Assembly: GCA_026686845.1 (NCBI GenBank)
Contig: JAIVEN010000028.1
Span: 1,131,001 to 1,195,000, forward strand
Direction: 5' to 3'
DNA length: 64,000 bases
DNA from: Adenanthera pavonina
Taxonomy: Eukaryota > Streptophyta > Magnoliopsida > Fabales > Fabaceae
Numbering within the stretch: position 1 is the first letter of the stretch; each line of letters starts with the position of its first letter. The notes below the pieces were generated by a model. It did not search any database and was not told where the DNA came from. It was given only the letters and a program-made list of their open reading frames with translations. The translations under genes and the position numbers were made by a program. This document shows, piece by piece, positions 22,031-34,469 of this stretch.

Positions 22031-23154
22031 TTAAGGCTCTGTTTTTCCTTTTCCTTACCTTTTGCCACGCCTAAAATGGTTTATGATTATTAACTATTCA
22101 AGACGGTTGATTTGTAGCATTGGCACCCAAATTCTACATTAGATATAAAAGAATATTTTCATGTACTGGTTTACTAAACTTTTGAAAATTAGTATTTTCT
22201 CCTTGCCATTTTATTTCATTGACTTAGGATTTGTATTAAATATATTGCGCAACCATTCATAGTTTTTTTCTACTTGTAGGCATGAGACAAAACTTATGGA
22301 AAAGGTGGCTGAGAAGTTATGGACCAGTCTACCATCCTGAGACTGGATGTATTTCACCTCTATTTTATATCACATGGGTTTTTAAATTGTACCAAATTCA
22401 TTTAACTTTATCTTAGTGTATGTAAGATTTCATTTTGTAGTACTTTTTTGAACACATATTATGCTTCATACTTCAAAGAAGACATACAATAAATCATACA
22501 AGAGTGGACAAAATATGTGTTAAAAGAATGTAATAGATTGTTTATATTGTTGAGACACTATTTAAAGATATTTTGTGATAACAAAATCTTATTTATTACT
22601 CATTTGTAAGTTGACATTGATAGATTAATAGTAATAGATATGAATTTCTTTTTGGATAAATTGTCTTTAATTTCTATACACGTATGATGGAATTGTTTGA
22701 ATGGTTGGATTATTTGATTTTGTATCGTGAGATTGTTGGAATTTATAAAACAGGACAGCAAGAAAAATAAATTATAGATATAATATTTTTTAAAGGAACG
22801 TTTTAGTTTAGAGCGTGCCTGAAGACTAATTTTCAGGACTAGAAGGAGTATACAGATATTGGAAGCTTTAGAGCTAGTAAAGAAAACACAATAAACATGG
22901 AAACACATAAAGCGACGGCACCAAAAATCTCGAGATTAGGAAGCAAGGTGAGATATAATTTGCTGGAAGCTCCACGCTTTCAATTAAGAAACGTTCCGGA
23001 AAAACCAGTGTTGTAGAACTTTTACGACTAGCATTCGGCAACGCTTCCAACAAGAAATAAAACATTTCGAAATACTTAGGGAACGGTCACACATAAAATA
23101 TTTACAAAAAGTTTCAGAAGCAAAAAAAAAAAAAAATCGAAAACCCATTTCTAT
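22031..23154. other. No intact gene; possible further fragment at 22275
   Basis: A plus-strand piece after a TTGTAG acceptor at about 22280 encodes HETKLMEKVAEKLWTSLPS before a stop. I do not recognise its source. A 6-bp stem hairpin (CCTGAA...TTCAGG) followed by ACTAG lies at 22818-22842. The rest is AT-rich. Confidence 0.3.
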
Positions 23155-23335
23155 AATAGTGATGAAAGATTTTAATCAATGCTTAAATGTTGATGAGAAA
23201 TTAAAAGAGGCAGTGTAGCAAATTTACGAGGTGCTCAGGATTTTGTTAATGCTATTCAAGCATGTGCATTGATTGACTTGACACCAAGTGAACAATGATT
23301 CACATGGACAAATTAATGAGGGAAAAAGACAAGTT
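23155..23335 (+). mobile_element. LINE endonuclease remnant
   Basis: Broken frames read DFNQCLNVDEK, then GAQDFVNAIQACALIDL, then FTWTN. This matches the C-terminal part of plant LINE apurinic-type endonucleases (GDFN...F...GLIDL....FTWSN). Stops and a frameshift interrupt it, and no reverse transcriptase follows. Only this relic of a non-LTR element survives. Confidence 0.6.
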
Positions 23336-25900
23336 AAGATCTAGAAAAAAAAATATTTACCAAAAAAGATTATCACTTGAAAATTTAATTAATCACAGTT
23401 AAAAATTCAATTTATTCCTCTTAGAAAGAATTTTTAAATAGGTTCTTGTTAGAAAATATTTTTCTTCTTAGGTCCCGACCTTTTTTTTTTTTTTCCCAAT
23501 TGAAGAAGTGAGCAGAAGTTTGGGAGAGACAAGATAAGGCCCATGTCGTCAATGCTGCATGCATGGATCATGAGATTTCTGTTTTCAAGCTCGAGGGTTT
23601 TACCAATAGCTAAAAATTTTTAAAATTTTCAATATATATACAAAAGCACTTTTTTTTTTCCAAACAACGAACAAATCAAGTTGAATCCTGCTACCCTAAT
23701 CAGGTTTGGCCTAATAAATAAAAATGTGTAACAAGAAATTTTAAAAATTATTTAAAATAAAAAAAAAACTATTTATCAACAAAAAAAATATACTTACTAA
23801 TATTCAAAATATATTATTTTGAAAAATTAATATCAAAAGTAAGCCTTTTTCAAATATAAATACTTAACAATTATCCTTTACTAATATTTTTTTTACATAA
23901 TATCAAGTTAAAAATTAAATTAAAATTTTAAATAAATTGGACAATGAAATCATTAAAAAAGCTTTCATAATAACCGTAAAATCAATTTTTTATATGAAAA
24001 ATATCAAGAAAAATGACACTATAAAACAACCAATATTCATAAAAAAAAAGATTTTAAAAAGAAGTGTATGCCTTGGGCCTAGTGTCTTATTGGTGTATAA
24101 CCTGGCTTGGCTTGAAGTGACCAAGTAAGAATGACTTGGCCACAAGTACACCCCTCCTCATACTTATGAGTAGAGATTACGTATTTTGTTTAATCCATCA
24201 CCTCTGTAAGAGGATGGCAATGTATGATTTGCACGGAGTTACATCTCTCATAATCAGGTAAAATTCGAAGCTCTTCCTGCTTCAAAAATTTTTTTTTTAA
24301 AAAAGGAATATTCGGCCTAAACTTGTCCATTGTTGCCGATCGAGCAGCTTAAAGATATTAGGCCCAGCCCAACTAAAAGAATAACTGATTTCTGAAGTAG
24401 GGCTTTTATTCGTGGCTCAATCTCACTTTCCCCTATCCAACTTCTCATATCCCAAAGTCACCAGTGTTATTTGAACTTGTTGATGATTGTACTGTAATTA
24501 TAATTGAAATATGACGTGATCCCTATTTATATAGTAATAACTAAAATATAAATCTTTGTACTATATTCTCTCTTCTTCTGTCAATATTATAAAGTATGAC
24601 AAGTTTTTTATTCAAAATCTAGGGTATTGAATATTTTTCTTCTCATTTTCTTTTTATATTTAATATTTTCATACTCCTTATTTATAATTTTATAATGATA
24701 ATAGAATGAGATATTTAATAAGGATAAAATAGAAAATATGAATATTTTTTATATTAATTTTAGATTAAAAAAATAATTTTTTTAATATATATGTAATTGA
24801 TATAAAATATATTGTAAACTGAAAAAAAAAAAAAGTAAGAGATTTGGACAGATAACAAAATCTGGAAAACAGAGAAGTGGTGTGGTTTTGCCAGTGAGGA
24901 AATGAAAAATCTGGTGGGTAAACGTGTGAATGTGGCAGCGTGTAAAATGCATTTATGTAGAGACTTTGGGGTTAAAATTGAACTAAATTAATGCATTAAA
25001 TTAAACCATAGAGTATTTAGTTGGCTCCAATTTGTTACCCTTGGCTGACGGTGTAATGTGACCCGTGATCACCACTGTCCCACTATACGGAAGCCGTTGA
25101 ACCTCATTTAATTTGCCCCCTAACTCGTAGTATTAAATTTCCCTATTTATTTCCAACCTCTGCTATTTATAGTATTTAACATTATCCTTCCCATCGTTTT
25201 ACACTCACACAAATCCAACACCACCGTATCAAAATTAAGTAAATACCATTAGTATAATTATCCATACTAAAACTCAGGTCTGGCTCAAAGATATTAGCTC
25301 AAGCTTTGTTGTTATCCGAGAAACCTGCATTTCAGATGATAAAAATAGTCATAATAACCGGGTTTAAAGATATATAATTAGATACATCTTCCTGTTTGTT
25401 TCGCATACAAATGCCTCATACTACTCATATCAATATAGAGTATATTATAGTCAAAATGTACATTTCCTTGTGTCTTGCATAAATTTTAAAAAGTCAAATG
25501 CATTATTCATAACTCATAAGTACTACTACTATATACTATTTTATCATATAATTTAATGTAAATAATTAATACATTGATTAAATATCGACAATTTTTACAA
25601 CTAGACCGTCAAACAGTCACAATCTCGGATAAACAAAACAATATTAGCATGAAAGGTTATTTTGTTATGCTTTTGTAGTTTTATACATATCAATATAAAA
25701 AATGAAGTATTAGAAGGTATTCCACCCCTTTTAAGTATAGTATAATTTTATTAATTAACATATCAATATAATACAATATACTCCATATCACTTTTAAAAA
25801 AATTGTTACTTTGAAGTCATATAAATTGAGAAAACTAATAAGTAGTCTAAAAATTAATAAAATGTGATTGAATTTTACTATAATATTTTTATTAAATATG
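23336..25900. other. AT-rich DNA without a recognisable gene
   Basis: No exon is supported. Around 25020-25240 base composition rises and a TATA-like CTATTTATAG (about 25161) is followed by C- and A-rich leader-like sequence, which looks promoter-like. No coding sequence follows it, however. Confidence 0.3.
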
Positions 25901-26203
25901 TATTCACTTTGTTCCATCTATAAGTTATTTTTAACTACTTTGCATAGATTTAAAAAAAGTAGTTAAGATTAGTTAAGTTTTTTGATATTTTAAAAAATTA
26001 TCATAACTTTCCAATATTATTCTCATTAAATTGTTAACCATCTTATATATATCTCTCTTAATCCTTCTCTCTCTATTATAAATGTTTGGAGTAAAATTAG
26101 AAAATAAAAATTTAATATCCCTTAAATATTATAAAGTCATTTATATTTTGAATAAATAAAATTTTTTTTAAATTTGTCTTATAAATGGAGACAGAGAAAG
26201 TAA
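25901..26203. mobile_element. Stowaway/mariner-like MITE
   Basis: The left end (from 25901, TATTCACTTTGTTCCATCTA) is an inverted match to the right end. The complement of the right end near 26203 reads TATTACTTTCTCTGTCTCC and then ATTTATAAGAC. TA bases flank both ends. The length of about 300 bp, AT-rich interior and lack of coding fit a Stowaway-type element. Confidence 0.5.
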
Positions 26204-27601
26204 TATTTTTTCTTCATTTATTATTACTGAAAGGTAAATATATTAAAAAATAATTAATATTATTTTAAAAATTATAGAATGATAATTGTTTTGAAATAAA
26301 AATAAAATAAAATAATAATTATTTTAAAACCATGGGAATATAAAGAGTCACATTATTAATTAGTTACTGAAAGTGTCACCCATCTCAAATTCCGCGAACA
26401 GTTGAGACCGCATTATCATGTCAAATCATGGATAAGCCAAAAGATCTTGTTTGGTGTTTTAGGTTGTGGTGGGCCCCAGCTTCCTTCTGCAAAGAGTTCA
26501 GCTTCAGCGTTTGCAGCTGTGACAAAAGTTACGCATTGTCGAATTAATTATCAGAGCCCATTAAGTCATTTGTGGGCTTAGCTCAAATATTTTATGATGG
26601 TTTCAATGTAGTTTTTTATTTATTTTATTATCAAAAAATTTATTTATTTATTTTTGTATAACAGCATATGTATTTATCACTCATTTAATTTCTATCCAAA
26701 TATACCATTCATGGTACAAAAATGGTTACAAATAGTAAAAAAGAATTATGTGTACTCTTAAATTTAGACTTAACGTGCTATAATAATATGGTATAGTACA
26801 GAGGAACTTCATTTTTCTGTAAGAGAAAAGTTTGCTGATCAGTTGATTAAATTTAATTGAGAGTTTGATTATATGGATTTTTAATTTAGAGAAGCTTCTG
26901 GATGCATTCAATCATGCATTTAAATGTGATATCTGTAAATTTGAAGAACTTAAATTAGCAGAGACACAATATTGAAGAATACTAAATTTAAAGGTTGGAA
27001 CCAGACGTGTTTCTATCAGTGACAATTTATTCAAACAATTATGGTTCGCGTTATTGTGTCCAGAGTTGGCCAGTAGTCAGTAGAGAAACTAAGTAATTTG
27101 CAAAATAATAGAATAATAATATTAAAGTAATAATCAGCTACATACAAATCAAAAGACAGGCTGGTGCAATATTTCATATGTCTATGACGTATAATTAATT
27201 TGTTATTATAAATGTTCGCATCGGATATTTACTTATCCCATGGTTCCATTCTTTTTTTTTTATGCTCCTAATTTTAGACCATGGCACTGAAAATTTAGTT
27301 AAGAAAAAAATTAGATAACAAAATCATATAAAATTTTAAAATGTTTATGTGATGTTTAACAAAATTAAGGCACAAAATTGTACCAAAAAAATTAAGACAC
27401 AAATTAATTAAATAGTATTATATTGAGATAACAAACATCTAATTATAAAATGTCATTATGAACCTAAATACAACAAAGTGATCACCTGCCACTTTTAAAA
27501 CATTTAATGTGATACGTTCAATGATACAACTATTTCTGGTAACGTATAGTACTTGAAACTTTATGATATTTATCTATATCAACTATAATTTAATTATACA
27601 T
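26204..27601. other. Upstream region of the MYB gene
   Basis: AT-rich and noncoding. It presumably includes regulatory DNA of the MYB gene that starts at 27760. I did not find a transposon end in it. Confidence 0.35.
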
Positions 27602-27759
27602 CTATATATAGCTTCCTTCTCTTTACCTGCTTCCTTCGAACCAGTCTAATTCTCTTCGTTTGTCTGTCCTTTTTCTCCACACCATTCCTCTAGATCTGCG
27701 AGGCCTTAACTAAAAGCCAAAATCTTCACCTTTTTGTTCCATTTCTTGGTCAAACAATA
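27602..27759 (+). promoter_or_regulatory. TATA box and 5' leader of the MYB gene
   Basis: CTATATATAGC at 27602-27612 is a good TATA box about 150 bp before the start codon, giving an expected transcript start near 27635-27645. The following leader is C- and T-rich, as plant leaders often are, and has no upstream ATG before the start codon at 27760. Confidence 0.6.
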
Positions 27760-29450
27760 ATGGGCAGGTCACCATGCTGCGAGAAGGTAGGGATGAAGAA
27801 AGGGCCATGGACTCCTGAGGAAGACCAGAAGCTCGTGGCTTACATTGAGCAACATGGCCATGGAAGTTGGCGTGCTTTGCCTTCCAAAGCTGGTAATTGA
27901 TTATTTACTCCACTAAATCTACTTCTAACATTATCATGGCTTTGTTATGTCCGATCCATTATCATTTCTTAGATATCTCGTGAGATATATTATTGTTTGA
28001 AGAAGGAATAACGCATTATATATGTGAGTTTCGGTGAATAGGACTTCAGAGATGTGGGAAAAGTTGCAGACTGAGGTGGACTAATTACCTGAGACCTGAT
28101 ATCAAACGAGGAAAGTTTAGCTTGCAGGAAGAGCGAACCATTATTCAACTTCATGCTCTTCTTGGAAACAGGTGATCGATTATAATTATCATTATACACT
28201 TTTAAGCTTTTCAATCTGATCATTTTTTATATCATTAACTGTTCAATGCACGTGCATGGCTGGTCTTTCAAACACTGTCTTCCTGTTTATATGTCTCCGT
28301 AGAAGCATATTTCAGTTTCGTGGTCCATGTAGTTAGTTAGCTTGTAGGTTAATAAACATGAAGACCTCATTGAAGGAAACCAAAGAGTGGGTTTCTATTT
28401 AATGCACGAATCGAAGTACAAAATCTAAAGCCACATAAAAGAATTAATTTCAAAACGAAAAAAAGAACATTGTCTTGTTTTGTTCAAATGTGTAGCTAAA
28501 ATAATTGATATATACTGTACGATTCAAAATGCATCAGATGGTCAGCCATAGCAGCTCACTTGCCCAAGAGAACAGACAACGAGATCAAGAATTACTGGAA
28601 TACTCATCTCAAGAAGAGGCTCACTAGAATGGGAATAGACCCTACCACACACAGGCCTAAACTCGACGCCCTCGGCTCTGCAAGCTTCAGCCAGTCCAAT
28701 CTCAGCCACATGGCTCAGTGGGAGAGTGCCCGGCTCGAAGCCGAAGCCAGACTAGTCAAAGAGTCCAAGCTCCAGCTCGGCACATCCTCATTCCCCTCTG
28801 CTCAACCGGCCAGGCTCGTCCTCAACAAAATCTCAGCTCGGCCGTCATTACCGCCATGCCTTGATGTGCTCAAAGCATGGCAAAATTCGTGGTCGTTGCC
28901 GACAGCTGAAGACAAAAACACCAGAATGCATAACATGTACGCCTTGATGCTCTCCACTGCAGAGGACGACCTCGAGTCGCCAACGTCCACCTTGAGCTTC
29001 CCCGAACCCGTGTTACCACCTATCTCTACCAGTGTTGGATTACCCAGTGAACATGTACTTATTCCTCCGGCCAGCAAGGTGAACCCCGCCACCGCCTCCA
29101 CAACGCTCGAGTCATGGGGTGGACTGACCGAGGAGAATCCGGACAAGGAGATTGGAGAAAGAAGAATGACAAGTTTGCAAGATGATGACATTATGGCGGC
29201 AGTGGAAGCATTCATGGCAGTAAGGTATGAGAATGCACCAGAAATGATGCCGTCCAACAGTGTAATGGAAGGTTTGATTCCCCAAGATAATGAGGTGCTG
29301 GTTTACGAATCCAATGAGAACTTAGAAGGTGCAGATAACTTGGTTTTCAATGATATTAATGGCGATGACAGCATGATTTGCGGAAGCGTGAACTTTGAGG
29401 AGAAGAATCATTACTGGAACAGCATATATTGTACTGAACTTGGTGATTGA
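27760..29450 (+). CDS. MYB106: R2R3-MYB transcription factor, MIXTA-like (subgroup 9)
   Basis: Exons are 27760-27892, 28042-28171 and 28538-29450, with GT-AG introns at the two classic R2R3-MYB positions; the 133- and 130-bp first exons are the usual lengths. The product has 391 residues. It starts MGRSPCCEKVGMKKGPW. R2 has Trp17, Trp37 and Trp57; R3 has Phe70 in place of the first Trp, then Trp89 and Trp108. After the repeats, residues about 147-165 hold AQWESARLEAEARLVKES, the hallmark of subgroup 9 (MIXTA, MYB16, MYB106). The acidic C-terminus ends near HYWNSI. No bHLH-binding motif is seen in R3, as expected for this group. Family members act in the nucleus to promote conical or papillate epidermal cells and cuticle formation, and in some species control trichomes. 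MYB16 versus MYB106 orthology is not resolved, so the symbol is provisional. All key residues are intact. Confidence 0.93.
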
Positions 29451-30525
29451 TTCACCGATTTGTCTGGTTCACCACAGTTTAGAGTTTGTACTCACAAAAC
29501 GAAACACAGATCAATATTAATGTCTCGGCAAGCGCATGTGTTTGTTATTGTTCTTGGTTTTAAAGTAACTTGAGTTAAGCCTGCGAGATGCACGGCAAGT
29601 ATTTGTTGGAAAAATAGATTATTAGTCCTTTAATTAATTAATCCATCTAATCAAAATCCAAGACAACTTCATCTCTGAATCATACCATAACGACGAATGT
29701 AAAAAGATAGGAGGAATCAATTAATCAACAAAAAGAAAAATATCGTCCTAAAAGACAATAAATGCGGAAGAGATAATGCAAGCTTAACGTTCATACAAGT
29801 CGAAATTCAAAGTATGAAATATCCGGGTGTTCAGATGCTTCGGCCCCACCATTGTCCATTCTTCAACGGAGAATTATATCCAGGACGCTTGCAGCTCTAT
29901 GGATCTCTCCTCTCATATGTTATCGACACAAAAATTTTAGAATTTGTCTGGAAATCCCATAAAGAACTTAAGTTTTCCCTTCATTGTTCATCTAGGCATC
30001 ACATTGTTAAATTTATGCCATCTTTCAAATTGCACAAGTTAAGCCTCTTAAGCCACTGGTATCACAACTTCGTTTGACGTAAATCCCAACTCAAAATTAA
30101 AAGATAGTTCCTACTAAATCTCGAAAGGCAACTAATTATATGAATTTGTTTTGATCACAATATTCAACTGGAAAACTGGTATGACTACTATTATTAATCC
30201 ATATGAAGCTCACAATCACACAAGAAGGTAAGCCACATTACATAGGATCAAACAAGAAAATAGCACCAAAGAAATATCAGGAAGGAGAAAACCATAGTAG
30301 AAGGAAGGAGGAAGAAGAACATATCAGAGGGAGAGAAGGGAAATGTCCAGAGAGAAGGTCACATAATTCATCCACACCTTTTCCAATTAAGCATCCTTTC
30401 ATAATATAACCACTGCTTCTCACATCTTCAAAGGGCCTTGATCTCATTCTTGGCCCAATCATCTCAACCCAAGCCCAAACTTTCACTTGGCTCATCCCAC
30501 TCAAGATCTATATGGTTACATTTCT
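29451..30525. other. No intact gene; possible gypsy 3' flank or LTR debris
   Basis: The first 100 bp is likely 3' UTR of the MYB gene. Beyond it, sequence on the minus strand downstream of the gypsy C-terminus at 30526 could be the remains of that element's 3' region or LTR. It includes GGGCTTGGGTTGAGATGATTG-like wording, but no clean LTR ends are visible. Confidence 0.3.
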
Positions 30526-30663
30526 CTACCCCTTAAAATTGACCTTGTCCTCAAGGTCCAAGGTATGAAGAGGAACCAGTAGCAACTGCACATGATTGAG
30601 GCAATTAGGAACGTTTATGTGCACAAAGGTTGCATTGGTTTTGAGAATAGCTTTGTATCTAAC
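30526..30663 (-). pseudogene. Ty3/gypsy polyprotein C-terminal remnant
   Basis: The minus-strand frame ends LHTLDLEDKVNFKG before a stop at 30526. The (F/L)xLEDKVxxxG ending is typical of the chromodomain end of plant Ty3/gypsy polyproteins. Only a short piece survives, because the copia element at 30664 cuts it. I found no clear continuation beyond that element near 38106. Confidence 0.4.
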
Positions 30664-31318
30664 TAGTTGGGTGTAGGCTCCCTTCCCATATGGAGAAAGA
30701 CCCAAACCTAAAATCCCAATACGTATCTCACTTAGGATAATATTAGGATACGAGAGTAAAGTCATATTCAAGTTAGAATAACTATCTTTGAGAGAAGAGA
30801 AGTTAAAAACATTATTTTCGCATATTTACAGAGCAGTCAAGGAAAAAATTTATTTGCAGATTCATTAACTATTAGATTGGGTTGAAATTTTGTCAACGGG
30901 TTCGAGATATCTCATTATTTATTTTCAATGATTGAATCATCATTTTATGACATGGTGTGAGAGAAATTCAATACGCATTGAAACAGTAATTTTTTGAGTT
31001 TTTTGTCTTCTTAATTCTCAATTGTAAGTTTTTTGCTTTGGTTGTTGAAAAGGCTGTCAGTACTTATTAGTGCACTTGATTGAAACTCTTTTGTACTCCT
31101 ATTTTGATCATATTGAAGCTGTTTTTATTGATTTGGAAGCCTTGTGGTTTTTACCCTTATCTTAACGGGTTTTCCACATTAAAAATCTTGGCGTCTCTTG
31201 ATGTATTTGTAGTGTTAAATTTCTACCATATATTTATTTAATTGCTCCTAATAAAATCTTGCAAGTAGAAGACATTTATTTCTACTGCATATCTGTTACT
31301 TTATTATTGTTCCTATCA
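30664..31318 (+). repeat. Left LTR of the copia element
   Basis: It aligns with 37444-38105. Shared blocks include CTTCC(C/T)AT..(G/A)GAGAAAG.CCCAAAC, TTTTCGCATATT.AC, TGTGAGAGAAATTCAATAC, TTCTACCATATATTT and TTATTGTTCCTATC. Ends are estimated from the purine tract and the primer-binding site. Confidence 0.85.
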
Positions 31319-31663
31319 AAGTGGCATTAGAGCTGGTTATAAGATTGTTTAACTTACTAGAATAATGGAAGCAAATACAAATAGGATGGTATGTTTGAAT
31401 TGCATCAATTATCATTTGTCGAAGGGCAAGATAAAGAATTTGCTATTTGTGAAAAATATGCATTTTCCTGTATTTGCTACTCAGAAGAAGGATTCCAAGT
31501 TTGATGAGGATTGAGATTTTGAACATCAGCAGGTATGTAGTTTTGTTCGGCAATATATAGAAAATAATGTATATAATCACGTTGCTAATGAGACACATGT
31601 GAAAAACTTATGGGAGAAGATTGAGTCTTTATATGCCATTAAGTTAGGAAATCATAAATTATA

Positions 31664-33792
31664 TGATCATCCCAATTTTTATGTATATATTTTATAACCA
31701 AATCATGTTATACATAATACTAAAGTGTTTTGTATTAACTCACGACAATAGAGAAAATCTGGATATTTAATTAAATTAGTTTAAAACCTAAAATATGCTA
31801 AAAATATATAAGGGGTTTAAAAAGAGCAAAATTGTTATTTATAATAAGAGAGAGAAAATAACATTTTAATACTATGATATAGGCTAAAAGTACATGTGAT
31901 ACTGGTTATGTGGACCCTAAGAGAAAAAAGTATAAATTCGATAAAAGGAGGGTCCCATATAAATAGTAAATACTGGAGAAAATGAATAGTAAAAAGTAAG
32001 TAAGATATGTGGATTCTACATGAAAAAGTAAAAGAGAAAGGTTAATGGGTCACACAGATAAAGTAAATAGAAATGACACTGAGTATAATAGAAAAATCCA
32101 AATAAAAAAATACTCAAACCAGAGTCAAATTTATTTGTAAAAGTAAAAAGTACACTTTCCCCTTTCCTTGATGTGACTAAAATTTAGGAGGAAAAATTAG
32201 ACATTTTTACCCTTGCCTCTCCTCTCACAAGCCAAAAAATATCTAAAGATATAATGGGAGATTGGTATAAATAATGTAAGAATAATTGTGAACTTTTGGA
32301 TTAAATTCTGATCTAATGGTCCACAATTCTCAGCATTTCCTATAAATATCCCCAATTCCCTTTGCCATTCACACACACACACACTCATTGTGAGAGAGGG
32401 AGAGAAGGCGTAAGTGAGAGAGAGAAAAGAGGGAGCCAAGAGTGAGAGAAGAGAAAGAAGAAAGAAGAAGGAAGGGAATGAGGAAGAAAGGGAAGGTAAG
32501 TAGAGATCTTCTAAAGTAAGCTCTTACTCCAAATCTCTTTTAAATTTCTTCTTCATTTATTTAGTTTAAGATTAGTTAAAGTTTAAGTTATTTTCTTCCT
32601 CTCTTTTGCTCCTCTTTTTGGGTCAAGACATAATTTTGAGAGAAGAATTTGTGGTTGAGTTGAATTTATATGATGATATTAAATTATTAAGTAAAATTTA
32701 ATGATACTAATAGGCTTTAATCAAGATAAAAGAGAGATTCAAGAAAAAGAGAATCCAAGTTAAAGGATTAAAGTTCTGAGGTAGTAACTCTTACTATAAG
32801 CTTGTATATTTATATATTATGCTTATGTTTTAAAAGTGTTGCTGTGATATTTGACTACTTTTTACGATTGGTTTGGATGTTAAGGGCTAGGCTCCGGGAT
32901 GCCCATTTGTTAAGCCATTATACTACTGAAATTTCTATTGTAACTTATAGTTTTAATTGATTTCCTAAAAGCATATTATGAAAGTATTGTGACTTTGCAA
33001 TGTTTGTAATGTAATAATGTGATAAATTTGAGTTATGTTGCTACTAAGATGTCCCCCATCTCATCCCATGTTTCCCAATGATAGGGCCAAGTAATGCTAA
33101 TGAAAAGAATTTAGTAATGAGGATGGAGGAAGAAGACTAAAGCATGAAACTGAATTGCTCTATTTTTTGAGCTGTCTGTTTTGATGTATTGTATAAATTC
33201 GAATATGTATCTAAAAATTTTTGGTTTATCTATGTCTCAAGAATATAATGGCACTAGTTTTGTTGTATTTGGATTTATACAATGGTAGTTATGCATAATT
33301 TACTATGACTGCTCTAGTGATAGTTGTATCTGACATCTGATGATATATATTGATATTTTGACCAGTTGAAGTAGAATAAATGTATAAGAAAACTATGGTT
33401 AGAAAGTAGACACGTAAAAATTTTCAATGATGCTAAGTATGCACCAAATGACTCTGTATACTAAGAAAAATGAATTTTTAAAACTAAGGTTCAGTTTTTG
33501 GACAGAAATAGGGATGCAAAAATGAACAATAATATTTATGCAATAAACTGTATGAATTTTTGCATTCATTTCTAGGTTCCTAATTTTTCCCTGAAAATTC
33601 AAGATGTACACAATGATTTTTTCTACATTTAGTTATGATTTTTGAAAAATCGCTACACAATGAGTTATAAACCAACGATAATAGTTTTATTCAATTTTAA
33701 AGTCTTGATTGGTTTGAGTTTTTCTAAGAATGTTTTCATACATTAAATAAATAGTTTTCATGGAAAAATACTTCTAAATGTAAGATGTAACA
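31664..33792 (+). mobile_element. Solo LTR nested in copia gag
   Basis: Ends are TG at 31664 and CA at 33792. They are flanked by perfect TTATA duplications (31659-31663 and 33793-33797). It is 2129 bp with no coding capacity. A TATA box (CTATAAATATCC) at 32340-32351 is followed by a CA-repeat and a GA-rich leader, so the probable U3 is 31664 to about 32370 and the R-U5 part follows. Orientation is inferred from this TATA box. The length suggests a Ty3/gypsy source, but the family is not identified. Recombination between two LTRs has removed the body. Confidence 0.85.
32341..32400 (+). promoter_or_regulatory. LTR core promoter
   Basis: TATAAATA at 32341-32348 is followed about 30 bp downstream by CA repeats and a GAGAGAGGGAGAGAAGG leader, the usual plan for a plant LTR promoter. 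Confidence 0.55.
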
Positions 33793-34469
33793 TTATATTT
33801 GTTGAATTATTTGATGAATTTGAGGTACAAGGAGAGGACTTCCATTTCAGATCGCTTGAACGAATTTCAAGGGCTCCTGGATCAACTATTAGGAATAGGA
33901 ATCAAGTTTGATTATGAAGCTTTGGGACTATGGCTATTGAACACTCTACATGAGTCTTGGGAGACATTTCGGGTTTCAATTACAAACTTAATCTCTAATG
34001 GTGTTATTCCTTTACAAGTGGCAAATAGTGGTGCTTTTAACGAACTGATGAAAAGAAAAGTACATGATTCTTCATCTCAATCCGAGGTGCTTATCATTAA
34101 AAATAGGAGAAGAAATAAAAAAAGAGAACCAAAAGGTGGTAGAAAGAATAGTAAAAGTAAGTCCATGTCCAAATATAAGAATATGGAATGTCATCACTAT
34201 CACAAAAAGGGACACATTATGAAGCATAATTTTCTCTTGAAAAAAGAGAACAAAGGCAAGAATGGTAAGTAGAAAGAACATGATCAAGATCATGATAATT
34301 GTATTACTATTGCTAGCAGTGATGATCTTTTTATTGTTTATGATCATGGATCAGTTAATCTTGTATCAAGTGAGAGTATGGGAATAAAAGATTATGATGA
34401 TTGTTTTACTACTATTATTAGTAAAGATCTTCTTATTCTTCATGAGTATGAATCCGTTTAATTTTGTTT

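Larger units (their letters stand above)
31365..34272 (+). pseudogene. gag: copia gag, split by a solo LTR
   Basis: The N-terminal part (31365-31663) starts MEANTNRMVCLN and includes an in-frame stop near 31512. The rest resumes at 33798 with LLNYLMNLRYKERTSISDRL and continues through the UBN2-type capsid region to about 34270. Removing the inserted LTR and one copy of the duplicated TTATA restores the reading frame, which confirms the break point. The zinc knuckle is degenerate: in CHHYHKKGHIMKHN the second and last cysteines of the CCHC pattern are replaced by Tyr and Asn. The basic C-terminus (KNRRRNKKREPKGGRK) is kept. The gene is nonfunctional. In a live element this product forms the particle shell around the RNA. 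Confidence 0.85.

Noticed and set aside
22818..22842. Helitron 3' end (hairpin then CTAG)
   Set aside because: The hairpin is only 1 base from CTAG, where Helitrons usually have about 10, and the next base is A and not T. No TC 5' end was found.
23100..23160. Transposon end at TTCTATAATAGTG (about 23145)
   Set aside because: It resembles a CACTA right end, but no matching left end was found upstream.
28802..29257. 151-codon open frame on the minus strand
   Set aside because: It is antisense to exon 3 of the MYB gene, and its product matches no family. The exon frame is clearly the coding one.
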